Assembly: GCF_013373865.1 (NCBI RefSeq) | Contig: NC_050475.1 | Coordinates: forward strand, 12,559,821 to 12,623,820 | DNA length: 64,000 nucleotides | Direction: 5' to 3' | DNA from: Monomorium pharaonis | Taxonomy: Eukaryota > Arthropoda > Insecta > Hymenoptera > Formicidae | Shown: piece after piece, positions 11,258 through 22,800 of the stretch | Layout of the letters: every line of letters starts with the position of its first letter | Position numbering within the stretch: the first letter of the stretch is position 1 | Made by a program: the position numbers and the translations under genes | Notes under the pieces: generated by a model | Told to the model about the DNA's origin: nothing | The model's input: only the letters and a program-made list of their open reading frames with translations | Databases searched by the model: none

Positions 11258-11668
11258 TTAACTCCTCAGATGTAACATTTGAAAAAGTATTATTGTTAAT
11301 ATCTTCTGCCACTTATACGATAATATGACATTTTTGGGAAAAAATAACCAGGGGCTCTTGAATTTGATTTACAGACTGGTACTACACAAATTCATGCAAC
11401 TTTTGTCATATTAGATATATTGTAACAGCATCCAGTCACGCAATATGTATAAAATCCTTTTTTTTCTTAAATATATCTATGAAAAAATAATATTAAGTAA
11501 ATAATATCTATATAATTTGAAGACCGCTACGGTAATCGCAACATACCTGTGTACAATGGGAGTGTCCCAGATGCGCACAATAATAAACGAACAGCTGAGC
11601 AGGCTGAGTGAAAGGAACACAGTAACAAACGAACACAGTACGAAACGGACACAGTGTGAAGCAGACAC

Positions 11669-11894
<226 letters not shown>

Positions 11895-12458
11895 TAAGTT
11901 CGTTTATTACTGTGTCCGTTTGTTACTGTGCCCGTTTGGTCTGTGTGCATTTGGTCTGTGCACATTTGATCTGTGCGCATTGGGTCTGAGTCCGTTTCGC
12001 ACTGTGTCCGTTTGTTACTGTGTCCGTCTCGCACTGTGTCCGTTTGTTACTGTGCCCGTTTGGTTTGTGTCCGTTTGTTATTGTGTCCGTTTTAGTCAGT
12101 CTGCTGTGTCCGTTTATTACTGTGCGCATCTGGGACGCTCCCATTGTACACAGATATGTTGCAATTACTTTACTGTGGCGGTCTTCAAATTATATAGATA
12201 TTATTTATTTAATATTATAGTTTCATAGATATATTTAAGAAAAAAAAGGATTTTATACATATTGCGTGACTGGATACTGTCACAATATATCTAATATGAC
12301 AAAAGTTGCATGAATTTGTGTGGTACCAGTCTGTAAATCAAATTCAAGAGCCCCTGGTCATTTTTTCCCCAAAAATATCATATTTTTGTATAAGTGGCAA
12401 GAAGCTGTTAACAATAATATTTTTTCAAATGTTACATCAGAAGAGTTAAGGAAATACA

Positions 12459-13887
12459 CCCAATGAACACGCTGTGAGCATTTACGGAATATTTATAAAA
12501 CATATTGCACATAAATGTTACAGACCAGCACAACGAACTAATAATGTGACAAGTATGTCATTGACGTAACGAGACTATAACTGTTACGTATGTCTGTGTT
12601 GTCATTTTTTCGTTGCATAGTTACGTAACATTTACATAATTTTGTTGACGTCAATAAGCCAAATGTTAATGTTTCGTAAATGTGATGTTACTATTGTAAT
12701 GTTATTGCGCCATCATGTTTAATACATAACAATTACGTAATTTTGATAACGTCAATGAGCGTAACATAAAAATTTCGTAAATGCAGCATAAATGTAATAA
12801 TGTTACTGTGACATTATGTTTAATACATAACAATTACGTAATTTTGATGACGTCAATGAGCGTAATATAAAAATTTTGTAAATGCAGCATAAATGTGATA
12901 ATGTTATTGTGACATCATATTTAATACGTAACAATTATGTAATTTTGATGACTTCAATGAGCTTAACATAAAAGTTTTGTTAATGTAGCATAAATGTGAT
13001 AATGTTATTACGACATTATATATCTTTAACACCTTCCGTGCCACGTAAATCACTGTAATCCATTCTGGACTTCCCACTGTTACTATTATTACTTATTAAT
13101 TATTTACTAAGCATAAGAAGAAATATAATTTTATTAAATAAAAATAAAAATAATAATTTGTTAAATAATAAATAATTTACAATTATGCGGAAATTTTGAT
13201 TATAGCCTCTTGTAATTATTATATCTTTTTAGTTTACATACTGCATTTAGTAAAATAGTTTTGTAGTTAGTATATACGCAATCTATTAAAATCAATAACA
13301 TTCTACTTGAACCAGGTAAAATCTATTTACATATCAGCCGATTAGAACTTATTCTATATTATATAAATTTAAAAAGTATGTAGTTCGCGGATTGCCGCTA
13401 GGCGACGCACGCGGCATCTTTCTCCTAATGCAATTTACACTCCAAAGGTTACATAAACAGACCACCCACGGTGACAGAAACCGGATCAATCTATGTTATC
13501 ATAGTGAGCTTTCGGGGCATATGTATTTTTTATTACGTCTTAAAGACACATCTTAGCTGTTATGGCTAAATTTTAGCTTCGGTAAGAAATCCTTTTTAAG
13601 AAAAATAAAGTAAAAACGACATAATAGTTACAAGAAGAATCTTTCTGGTACGTAATTTTATACGAGCATTTTACGTTAATTTATACGTAAATGTGACTTC
13701 ATATACGTAAAAGTAATGTTATGTTATACGAAACCATTATGTGTATGTTCCCTCTCTCTTTTTCCGATTTTGTTGCCCAGAATATGCTGACATTTTGATC
13801 AAATTGTAACTGACGTAACTATTACGAGAACAGTGGAACATTGTTCCATAATGATCACATAAATGTTACGAATCAGTGTTTACTGGG
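12459..13887. mobile_element. CCC...GGG-type element, 1429 bp (stock 'c')
   Basis: Inverted ends CCCAATGAACACGCTG and CAGTGTTTACTGGG, with CA on both sides. The other arm of the palindrome carries the empty site. The first 560 bp consist of variants of the words TACGTAACATTTACG and ATAATGTTA with TGACGTCAATGAGC. Words of the same kind return at 13640-13740 and 13800-13880. The middle (13030-13630) is different and not recognised; no reading frame was found. Confidence 0.8.
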
Positions 13888-14387
13888 CAGAGTACGTCAT
13901 TTACATTTCTTGCCTGATGATTACATTTATTCTCAAAATCAGCGAAGATATTAAAACATAATGCTGTGCCTAGTGTTAATATATGTAATATAGAAACAAA
14001 TATAGCAGAAACATAATACAAATAGGACTTCCGTTTTCGGGCCGTTGTGAGTTATACGTGTACTGTTAGCCGCTAGTTTTGTAGAGTGAGATTGAGAGGA
14101 TTAGAGGCAATAAGAAGAGTAGGATAGCATTGTGTGATTATAGAAAGCGAGTGGAGTGTGAGTGGCCGAGGCAAAATGGAGAGAAAAGTGTGTAATCGAG
14201 AACTAGCATATTAAGTAGGTCAGTCAGTGGACAACTAGAGTTGAGGCGAGGAGTAGATAGTGTTAAGACGGGCGTGCGTTACGGGAGAATAGAGTAGAGT
14301 AGAAAACAGGTGCGCCGCCTGGAGGTTTAGAGGAGAGTGAAGACGGTTAAGGCGAATTTAGAAGAGACAACGGGCATAGTATAAAGT

Positions 14388-14918
14388 ATGGAGAGAGGGA
14401 AAAGCGATAGCTGTACTTCGATAGAGGGTGGAAGGAGAAGTAAGAGAGTAGCAAGATCACCCCCAAGAGAGGAGGAGGATGAGTTTGTTAGAAATTTGAG
14501 GACGTGGAAAGATGAGATAATAAAGAGTCTAAAGGTAGTAAAGATTGAAATAAAAGAGAAGTTGAAAGAGATTGTAGAAGAGCAGATGAAAAAGGAAATA
14601 GAGGTTCTAAAAAAACTAATTAGGGTGTTAAGGGAGAGGGAGATTATATGGGAAAGGGAAAGAAAGGAGTTAGTGGACACACAGGAGGAGTTGAAAAAAA
14701 GGATAGAGAAGATGGATACTGTAGGAGATAGAATGCTGGAAAGGAAAGTAAGAGAGATGGAAAAAAAGATGAAGTTGAAAGTTAGGGAAGAGACAAGGAG
14801 AAATATTATAATTAAGGGAGTCACGGTGAAGGAGAGAAAAAGGAAGAAAGTCGTAGAAGGGGTGTTCAAAGATATAGGGACAGACGAAAGGGATAAGAAG
14901 AATAGAAGAAGTAAATAA
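14388..14918 (+). pseudogene. ORF1 of the non-LTR retrotransposon
   Basis: An open frame of 176 codons from ATG at 14388. It begins with a short polar region, then becomes almost continuous K/E/R/I/L sequence with heptad-like spacing, consistent with a long coiled coil. ORF1 proteins of such elements bind the element RNA. The frame ends at a stop at 14918; related residues continue in other frames to about 15200, so the C-terminal part is frameshifted off. No CCHC knuckle was seen. The length is short for this family. Confidence 0.65.
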
Positions 14919-15931
14919 GAAAGGGAGGGAGATGTTATGGGTAAGGTTAAAAGATGAAAAGCAGAGGAAAAAGGTTTGGAATAAAAAGAAGAATTTGAGA
15001 GGGCAGAAGGAAAAGATTTTAGCAGACTGAACTTGGAAAGAAAGGAAAATGAGATGGAGGTTGGAGAAGATAGTGAGAATAGAAGAAGAGAAAGGAAATA
15101 AGGTATGGAGAGGTTATGGTAGGATCAGAATAGGAGAGAGTTGGTAGAGGTGGAATAAAGAAGAAGTACTTATAAATGAAAAGGGAGAGGTGATGGTGGA
15201 AGAGTCGGGGGAAGAGAAGGGAGGAAGAATGTGAGGCGCAGAAGGAGGAAATATATAGAAAGATAGAAAATTTTGGGACGGTTTAAAGGAATGGGATGTG
15301 ATGTTTTTGATGGAGACGTGGTTAGACGGAAAATGGTGGGAAAAGGTGAGGAATAGGGTCCCAGAGGAGCATGAATGTGGAGTGCAGAATGCGGAAAGAA
15401 GGATTGGGAGAGGTAGGACGATAGGAGGAATGATTGTGAGAGTTAGAAGAGGGTTAAAAAAGGCAGGGATAGTAGAACTAGAAGAAAGGATGATGTTGGT
15501 GACAGTTAAAATAAATAGAGAAAGTTGAAAGGTCGTGGGTGTTTACGTGAGGGACGAGGAGAGAGAGAATGCAATGCAGGTGGTAAGACAGATTATGGAA
15601 ACGAAGAAAAGAGAAACTACGGTAGTAATAAGGGGAGACTTTAATGCAAAAATTGGTAGTGAAGGAGAAGGCTGGTTAGATGAAACGGAGGGAGAGGACC
15701 AGGGTAGGAGACGGCCAAAGGATAATAAAGTGGATAAAGGAGGGAGAAAACTGTTGACATGATAGGAGAATGTGGGTGGGAGATTTTCAACGAGAGTGTG
15801 GCAGGAGATGAGGAAGGAGAGTTTACATACGTAGGAGGCAGAGGAAGCACTGTGATTGATTATATCTTGTGTGAGGGAGAAACAAGAGATAAAATAAAAA
15901 ATGCTAGTAGGAAATAAAGTTGATTTAGATG

Positions 15932-16046
15932 CCATACTTCATCCGGGACTCCATCAATTTCCCCCACCTTTCCTAGTTTCAACCTCTCTTTACTACACTC
16001 CATATCCCCTCCCCTTCCCCTAACTACTCTTTCTTCTACCCTCCTA
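15932..16046 (-). repeat. Inverted 115-bp copy of 16591-16705 within ORF2
   Basis: The reverse complement of 16591-16705 is found here with one mismatch seen by eye. It turns a pyrimidine-rich island into the purine-rich coding strand and destroys the ORF2 frame. Confidence 0.85.
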
Positions 16047-17888
16047 GTAAGAGGAGGGTAGAAGTTGAGGGAAGAGGAGGGTTGCCAGTGGAGATAGAAG
16101 TTAGGAACGGAGAGAGGGAGAGTTAAAAATAGAGGTATAAGGGGAATTTGGGACGAGGAGAGTAAAAAATAGTTTAAGGGGGAGTTGGACAAGGAAATGG
16201 AGGTAGTGGGAGTGCGAAGGTTAAATGAGGAATAGAAGGGGATGGAACAGAGAATCATAGAAGCAATAGGTAGGATTGAGAGGGAGAGGAGAAAAAAAAA
16301 GAAAAGTAGTAAGGTGGAATGAGGAGTGTAAGCTGATGAAAAAATAGGTGAGGGAGGAATTGAGGAAGTGAAGAGAAGGAAAAGAAAAGGAGTTATTTAA
16401 AGAAGAAGAGGAGTACAAAGGGTTATGTGAAAGGAGAAAGGAGGAGGGAAATAGGAAATGGAAAAAGAGGTGGAAGAGGCTAGGACAAAGAGTGAAGTTT
16501 GGGAGATGATGAATAAGGATAGGAGAAGGAGAAAGAAGGTGAATAAGGGAATAGAGATGAAAAAGTGGAAAAAGTATTTTATGTTCTTATTAGGAGGGTA
16601 GAAGAAAGAGTAGTTAGGGGAAGGGGAGGGGATATGGAGTGTAGTAAAGAGAGGTTGAAACTAGGAAAGGTGGGGGAAATTGATGGAGACCCGGATGAAG
16701 TATGGAACTAGGAGGGAGAGAGGCTGGTGGAATGGATGGTAGAATTTCTAAATAAGGTATGAAAGGGAGAGGAGTGGCTGGAAAAGTGAAAGGAGGTTGT
16801 AGTAGTGTTTATAATAAAAAAGTGGGAGGGGAAAATCATGGAAAAATATAGGGGGATAACTTTGATGCTCTCACTATATAAAGTGTATGCTATGATTCTA
16901 GCGGAGAGGTTGAAAGAAGATATAGAGGGAAAGGGGATAGTTCCAGACAATCAAGCAGACTTTAGGAAGAGCAGAAGTACGATAGATAACATTTTTGTAC
17001 TTAATTACCTAATAAATAGAAGTATGGGTAGAAAAAGAGGGAAACTGATGGCGTTATTTATTGATTTGAAGGCGGATTTTGATTCGGTAGACAGGAGTAT
17101 CTTGGTTAGAACGATGAGAGAGTGGAAACCTTATGAAGAGAGACGAAAAGCAGAATTAGAATAGGAGATGGAGAAAGAGTTTTGGAGGGGAGTAAGACAG
17201 GGATGCCCGCTGAGTCCATTATTATTCAATACTCTAATATCAGACTTAGAGGAGGTTATGGGGAGAGTTAAGTGGGAGGGGGGTGAAGTTAGGAGGAAAA
17301 AAGTTTGCACGCTAGCATACGCGGATGATCTAATAGTTATAGCGGAGGAGGAAGATTAGATGAGGAATATGATAGAGAGACTGGAAGCGTATTTAGATGA
17401 GAAGAATCTAGTATTAAACGCAACGAAATCCAAAATAATGGGATTCAGATTGGGAGGTGATAGGGAAAGTAAAAAGAGTTGGTGGTGAAAGAGAAAGAGA
17501 ATAGAGGAAGTTAAGGAGTATAGCTATCTGGGGTATATCATGCAAAAAAAAAAAACGGGGGACAAGAGGCGCAGGTAAGGGACAGAGTGAGGAGAGCGGC
17601 GGCAGTGATGAGTCAAATTTAGGGGATTGGGAAGAAAAAGTATGGTAAGGTTTGGGGGAAAAAATTATGGACATATGTTCGACAGGCTGATATGGACTGT
17701 GATGAGTTATGGAATGGAAATATGGGGTTGGAAGGAGAGAGATAATATGGAAAGATTAGAGGAAAGATATTTAAGGTGGGTGTTGTAACGTAGGTTTGGA
17801 TTGGAGTACACCGGATATATGGAGAGAAGAAATACAAAGGGATAGATTGAAAAGTAGAGCAGGAAGCGTTGGCATATGAAAACAGTTT

Positions 17889-18559
17889 TGTTTGCGAATC
17901 TCGCAATAGATTCACTAGAACCCTACGGATGGGAGCAGGGTGAGAGGACGTAGTGGCAATAATGCTCGCAAATGAAATCTAAATGCTTTAATCTTATATT
18001 ATCACACAGTGATCAGACCGAGTTTGATCTATCACGAAATCAAAGTTGATCAAAGATAAAATACACACGTGATAAGTCCGATGAGTTAACAATGTCTTTC
18101 ACTGAAATTTGACAGTTCTTACTCGCACGGGTTAATTGTATTAATTGAATATCGGCCTGGTGACGATGATGCCCGTGAGCCGTGTAGACCGCGTAGCGCC
18201 GGCGTGCGCAACACTCGGCGAATCTGAGTGGACGATGTTAATGCACTAGAAATTCTTGAATACGTCTGACAAATGAGTTGATTTTTGATCTGAGTACAAT
18301 TGAGAGCACTCGGAATGTCAACGAGATGAGAACTACACAAAAACTGTCTGCACACTATCTCACGTGTACGATTCGCATGGTAGCCATAGAGAACTCTAGC
18401 CGCAAACAAACGTGAAGCAGCGCCGTCGCCAGTTGAGACGATCGGGCATGCGCTTGCGCGATGCGCGCCGATCTCGGTTAGTCTCGCTCGACCGTGTCCG
18501 GCAGATGCTGCCATCTGGTCGGCGACGAAAGTAGTAGATAGTAAAATGATTCTCGAACA
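17889..18559 (-). mobile_element. Solo LTR (671 bp) inserted in the retrotransposon
   Basis: Read on the minus strand it begins TGTTCGAGAATCATTTTAC and ends GCGAGATTCGCAAACA, the TG...CA ends of an LTR, and it is GC-richer than its surroundings. The flanks are AGTTT and GGGTT. Both differ by one base from AGGTT, the sequence that keeps the host ORF2 frame open, so a 5-bp duplication with one later change on each side is likely. A 5-bp duplication suits Bel/Pao or gypsy. The frames inside it are not credible genes. Confidence 0.75.
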
Positions 18560-19873
18560 GGGTTGGATAAGGGGAGCAGTGAGTTGGCAAGAAAATGTTT
18601 AGTGGAGATAAGAGCAAAAAGTAAGATATGAAAAGTCAGCGTGGGGTGGAAAGATGAGAGAAGAGATTTTTTTTAGCATAGAGGGTGAAAGTTGGAGAAG
18701 ATAGAAGGGGGGCACAAAGAAGAGGTATTAGAAGCAATTGGTAGTAAGGATAAGCAGTTGCAGAAGAAGGATAGATGGAGAAAAATTGGAGAGTCGGAAT
18801 ATAACAAACAATGCTATCAATGGATAAAAAAGGATGGGATTCCAGGGTATTTAAAGAAAAGGTGGGGAGAGAGTAGGTGGAATAGAGTCAAGAGGTTTAG
18901 GCTAGGCAATGGAGTGAGAGGAAACAGATATTGGGAGGACGAAGAAAAAAGATATGTAGATTGTGTGGATGGAGGATTGAGACCTGGGAACATGTTTGGG
19001 AGGAGTGCAGAGATTGAAATGGAGGTGGCAATGGTTGGCAGGAAGCAATGGAGAAGATTTTAGGGGCAGAAGGAGAGGGAAAAAGTTGGTTGAGAGAATT
19101 AGAAAGGGAGAGGGAAGAGAGAAAGGTGAGGGGTACGCAGAAGGGGTAGAGGCAGGGGTAATATTGAAAAATTAGGCAGAGGAAACGGAAGTCCACGGAG
19201 CGGTGTATATGTGTGTGCGCGGCGGAGGGGGTGTAGAGGCGTTAATTAGGCCAAAGCACCCCGGAAATTAGGTTAAATACTTTTAAGATTAGTTGTAAGT
19301 TGTTGTAACAGAATGAGATTGTAAACTCCGAGGGAAAACAACAAAGAATTATTATATATATAATACAAACATAACTGAATTGAATCCTCACTTAATAAAT
19401 GAACAAGGTAGATCATGTATACAAACAAATATGTAAACCAATAATGAGTTGCAATCTAAAATTAGCAGTTATGCAAATGAAATCTCTATAAATAATACGG
19501 AATGTGCCGTAACAGACGTCTCACAAAATATTCCAAATAACTCTATAAATGATACAAGTAATACAGAATATATTGTAACAGATGTCTCACAAAATATTTC
19601 AAATAAAAAGCGACTGCAAAAACGGGCTTAAAATCGTCCGTTTCGTGGTCACCGAAATTTGAGCCAATTTTGGCGGTAAATAGTTGTACATCATGGAATC
19701 TTAATCCTTTGAAAATTTCAGATTGAGCATACTTTTTATTATTGAGATATGAAGGGTTAAATTGGTCACTATACACCAGTGAAGGGTATGCCATTTTATC
19801 CGTTGAACACAAAAAACCTTGAGGTTATTTCTCATATAAAAAAATGTTTCAGATAAGATTTGTTTATCTGTTA

Positions 19874-20029
19874 GGGCCACTTGCACCAACTCTAATTAAC
19901 TTAATCGTTGATTAATCCATTGGAATTGACCAATCGTATTTGTCGTTAAGCAAAATTAACAAATGCGATTGGTTAATTGCAATGAACTAATCAACGATTA
20001 AGTTAATCAGAGTTTGGTGCAAGTGGCCC
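19874..20029. mobile_element. 156-bp palindromic MITE with TTA target duplication
   Basis: Inverted ends GGGCCACTTGCACCAACTCT and the inverse form, reading through ATTAACTTAATCGTTGATTA on both sides. TTA flanks each end. A 3-bp TTA duplication and GGG start are characteristic of PIF/Harbinger MITEs. Confidence 0.85.
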
Positions 20030-20689
20030 TTAGAAGACTAATTTATCGTGACCTTAAATCGACGTTTAAGTCAGAATTGTGAATGTCATTTAGAGGTCAA
20101 CTTGCGATTTTCAGGAAAATATTTTTTAACTAGTGTCGGATACCTATTTCTGCGGTCTCTGAACGAGTACACATATATACGAGAGTGTTTTATTAACGTT
20201 AACGTTATCTCATGTCAACACGGTTTTATCATGCCTTATATTTTATAAATCCAATGACCTTGTAACAATATTTCAAATATAGATACTACCAATTTTTGAA
20301 ATGCTGCAGTATTTACTGTGATTTTTCCAATAGTTTTAGTAATGGTAGCTTTTTCACCGAGATATTTTACAGATTACATAATTGTTATTGAGCTACGAAA
20401 AATTGTTAACAAAAGTAGTATTCTGTGATTTTTTTTATTAAATGTATAAGCGTGTTTTCAGGGACTGTCCAGCATATTTGTACAAAGAAACACGCTTACA
20501 GAGATTGCCCCTACTCTCTACTTTCGTAGGTCGAACGTCAAGCAAAGATAATATAAAAGACAAGGACAAACATGTGCGCATTTCACCATATTTTCATCCT
20601 GATAGATAGGTCCAGAATCGACAATAGAATACTATTGCACATGCGAGAGAAATTCACGCAGTAGGCTGTTGCAGCTATATAATAACTTT

Positions 20690-20873
20690 GATTTGGTACC
20701 TCGGATATGGTAACCTAGTTTACACCGAGCACTTGGTACGCGTATCAAGTAGTGAATTTAAGCTGATTAGCTAATGATTAAATACATTCACTAGTTATTT
20801 ACTGTTTGATACGCGTACCAAGTGCTCGGTATAAACTAGGTCAATATCATAATTTAAAAGTACCAAATCCAAA
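20690..20873. mobile_element. Palindromic MITE, about 184 bp
   Basis: TTTGGTAC at the outer edge and CCTAGTTTACACCGAGCACT followed by TGGTACGCGTATCAA are repeated in inverse order on the right. The middle is AT-rich. The target duplication is not clear. Confidence 0.75.
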
Positions 20874-21761
20874 AATGTACAATATATGTATAACGATCTC
20901 TAAGCAAAGAGATAAAATGGAAAATGAGTAAAAGTCAAGACTTCATTGTGAGAGGCAAGAGGACTTACGCTAATCAAGCACCCCGACAGACAGAGAGGCA
21001 AAGAAACGCTTATCTCAAATTTTTGTGAAAATGTTCCTTTGACCTCTACATGACCTTGCAAATTATTCCTTAAAGGTTTATTTAAGGTAATTAAATAAGG
21101 TAATACAAGTAATTAAACCGCAAAGACAGATATACGACATCAGTTGACAAACATTTTATTGAATTTCGCAAGTTGATCTCTAAATGATCTTCACAATTTT
21201 GACTTGATAGTCAATTTGAGGTGACGATGAATTAGTCTCCTACCACTCGAACAATTTCCATCAGAAACATTTTTTAGTTTTAAAAATAATGTTAAAGTAT
21301 CTTATGTTGAACGGATAAAATGGCGTAACCTTTATTCATGAATAATATCAACTTTAACTCTTTATATCTCAGCAATAAAAGGTATGCTCAATTCAAAATT
21401 TTTAGGAGATGAATATTTGATGATATACAATCACTTACAAACGGGTGATTTTTGCGGTCGCTCTCTACGAATGAAGCAATTAAGTGTCCCAGCACACCAA
21501 AAACATATAAGAAGTATAGTTGGTTCTATTACAAAGCAATCTCAATTATCACCAAGAGCACGAAATTTATATAAAAGGGCTATAATGCTAGCAAAACCAA
21601 GGAAACCAGTTGAAAGCACAAGTAACACGTTATAAACATCATCTGAAAGATGCAAAAAAAATTTGCAGATACACAATTTTGCAAAAAGTATAACGCTTTA
21701 ACAGCAACTTAAAAAATTATTTTTTGATATGCAATTAAAGAATATAAAGTATTTTAGACTT

Positions 21762-22022
21762 AAAGCTTTCATGGTCATTGACATTGTTTCCAATAGAAAG
21801 AGTTTTCGGATACATATCACACAATTGATCAATTAAAAAACATTTTTGAACAGTACATATTAATTGGCAAATAGTAAGCCAATATTGTATTAAGATTGGC
21901 CAACAGTTGACCAATAGTAGGCCAATGAACTGTGCTACTATTGGAACAACTCCGCTCCCTCCCCTACCACCAGGACAAAGGATATTAAGAACGGTTACAA
22001 TTTGAGAGCTCAGTATCGGAGC
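21762..22022. mobile_element. Penelope-type terminal repeat, left part
   Basis: The first 50 bp are the inverse of 23835-23880 (ATTGTTTCCAATAGAAAG). Then, from about 21815, comes the same sequence that follows the Penelope coding end at 26483 (AATTGATCAATTAAAAA, CATATTAATTGG, AATAGGCCAATGAACTG-like). An inverted piece joined to a forward terminal repeat is a known arrangement of Penelope-like elements. It also provides the empty site for the foldback element at 26588. Confidence 0.65.
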
Positions 22023-22260
22023 CAGCATTGCCAACCGTACGGTAATTACCGTACTTGTACGGTACTTAAACGACACAGTGCGAAACGGACACAGACCAAA
22101 TGCGCACGGACCAAATGCACACGGACCAAATGCGCATACTGCACGTGCGCACGGACCAAATGCAATCCATGTACATTGCAAGCAGAGTAAAGTCCACATA
22201 GGTTAGCGACTTGGATGGGGTGGATGCGGGAAGGGGACCGAAGGCCCCCCTTGCCCTCCC

Positions 22261-22299
<39 letters not shown>

Positions 22300-22717
22300 T
22301 GCAAAGCATTCACTGCATCACATGGGTTTGCGACTTTCCGTGTATGCATTTGGTCCGTGCGCATGTAAAGTGTGCGCATTTGGTCTGTGTCCGTTTCGCA
22401 CTGTGTCCGTTTTGCTCTGTGCGCATTTGGTTTGTGTCCGTTTCGCACTGTGTCCGTTTATTACTGTGTCCGTTTGGTCTGTGTCCGTTTGTTACTGTGT
22501 TCGTTTCACTCAGCTTGCTGTGTCCGTTTATTACTGTGCGCATCTGGGACTCACTCGCTAAAAAAAACAGACCAATGAATTACTTATATTTATAGATCAG
22601 TTAACACAATAATTTAACAGTACGGTAATTTAAACAAATGTACGGTAATGCACGGTAATGTACGGTAATTTGCACCGACCCGTACGACTATTCACTCTTC
22701 AAAAGTTGGCAACGCTG
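22023..22717. mobile_element. hAT-type MITE, 695 bp, containing a foldback array
   Basis: The ends are CAGCATTGCCAAC and GTTGGCAACGCTG, the CAGNGTTGCC form of hAT ends. The flanks are ATCGGAGC and ATCGAAGC (7 of 8 identical), and the intact Penelope repeat at 29011 reads ATCGAAGG at that point. Subterminal words are GTACGGTAAT. The centre holds a word-array element (about 22075-22556). Confidence 0.8.
22075..22556. mobile_element. Foldback word-array element with central module, copy 3
   Basis: Left arm (22075-22165): words such as GGACCAAATGCGCAC and GAAACGGACACAGAC. Right arm (22337-22556): the inverse words TTTGGTCTGTGTCCG and TTTGTTACTGTGT, ending GCGCATCTGGGACTC. Between them, 22192-22336, is the inverse module with TTAGCGACTTGG, a GT tract and CATGGGTTTGCGACTTT. 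The left arm is shorter than the right. No certain target duplication was found. Confidence 0.7.
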
Positions 22718-22725
22718 ATCGAAGC

Positions 22726-22800
22726 TCCTACCACTGATGATGCAAACTGCAACGTTTACGAAACGTCGGCGCAATGCTGTACGAGGACGCGACATGTATC
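22726..22800 (+). repeat. Penelope terminal-repeat piece with hammerhead-like motif
   Basis: CTGATGA (22734-22740) is followed by the stem GCAAAC / GTTTAC (22742-22759, loop TGCAAC) and GAAAC (22760-22764). These are the conserved boxes of a hammerhead ribozyme, which Penelope-like elements are known to carry. The expected cleavage triplet after the third stem is not canonical here, so the call is structural only. The same sequence, with TTGATAA in place of CTGATGA, is at 29027. Confidence 0.45.

Larger units (their letters stand above)
15298..19063 (+). pseudogene. ORF2 (endonuclease, reverse transcriptase) of the non-LTR retrotransposon
   Basis: Domains in order are: an apurinic-type endonuclease (15298-15765, with METW and GDFNAKIG), a highly charged linker, and a reverse transcriptase (16805-17360). 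The latter has YRGITLM, FIDLKADFDSVD, RQGCPLSPLLFN and the catalytic YADD near 17325. A thumb/connection follows to about 17885. The C-terminal region (18570-19063) contains RWNRVKRFRLGNG, with cysteines that would form the usual zinc-finger-like motif. It nicks target DNA and primes cDNA synthesis from it. Stops, frameshifts, an inverted 115-bp insert at 15932 and a solo LTR at 17889 break the gene. Confidence 0.8.
14023..19359 (+). mobile_element. R1-like non-LTR retrotransposon, nearly full length
   Basis: A purine-rich element with a leader, ORF1, ORF2 (endonuclease, reverse transcriptase, C-terminal cysteine/histidine region) and a 3' untranslated part ending in an AT microsatellite. The 10-bp direct repeat ATAATACAAA stands at 14013-14022 and again at 19360-19369. 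After removing the solo LTR inserted in ORF2 the element is about 4.66 kb. Many stops and frameshifts show it is dead. It interrupts the P-like element. Confidence 0.85.
19610..21461. mobile_element. Palindromic (foldback-like) non-autonomous element
   Basis: The ends are inverse copies: GCGACTGCAAAAA on the left and the inverse of GCGACCGCAAAAA on the right. A longer inverse match joins 19640-19870 with 21260-21425 (for example AAAATGGCATACCC versus GGTATGCCATTTTATCC). The interior holds two smaller palindromic elements and no gene. No convincing target duplication was seen. Confidence 0.65.
19372..21755 (+). pseudogene. P-element-like transposase, N-terminal pieces
   Basis: Two coding pieces surround a palindromic insertion. 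The first (19372-19609) is a polar serine/asparagine-rich linker read as NPHLINEQGRS... to NISNKK. The second (21462-21755) contains LSPRARNLYKRAIMLAK and, after frameshifts, FFDMQLKNIKY, typical of the region between the THAP domain and the catalytic domain in P/THAP9-like transposases. The protein would resume at 25296. The THAP zinc finger itself was not found; it would have to lie upstream of the retrotransposon. Confidence 0.6.
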
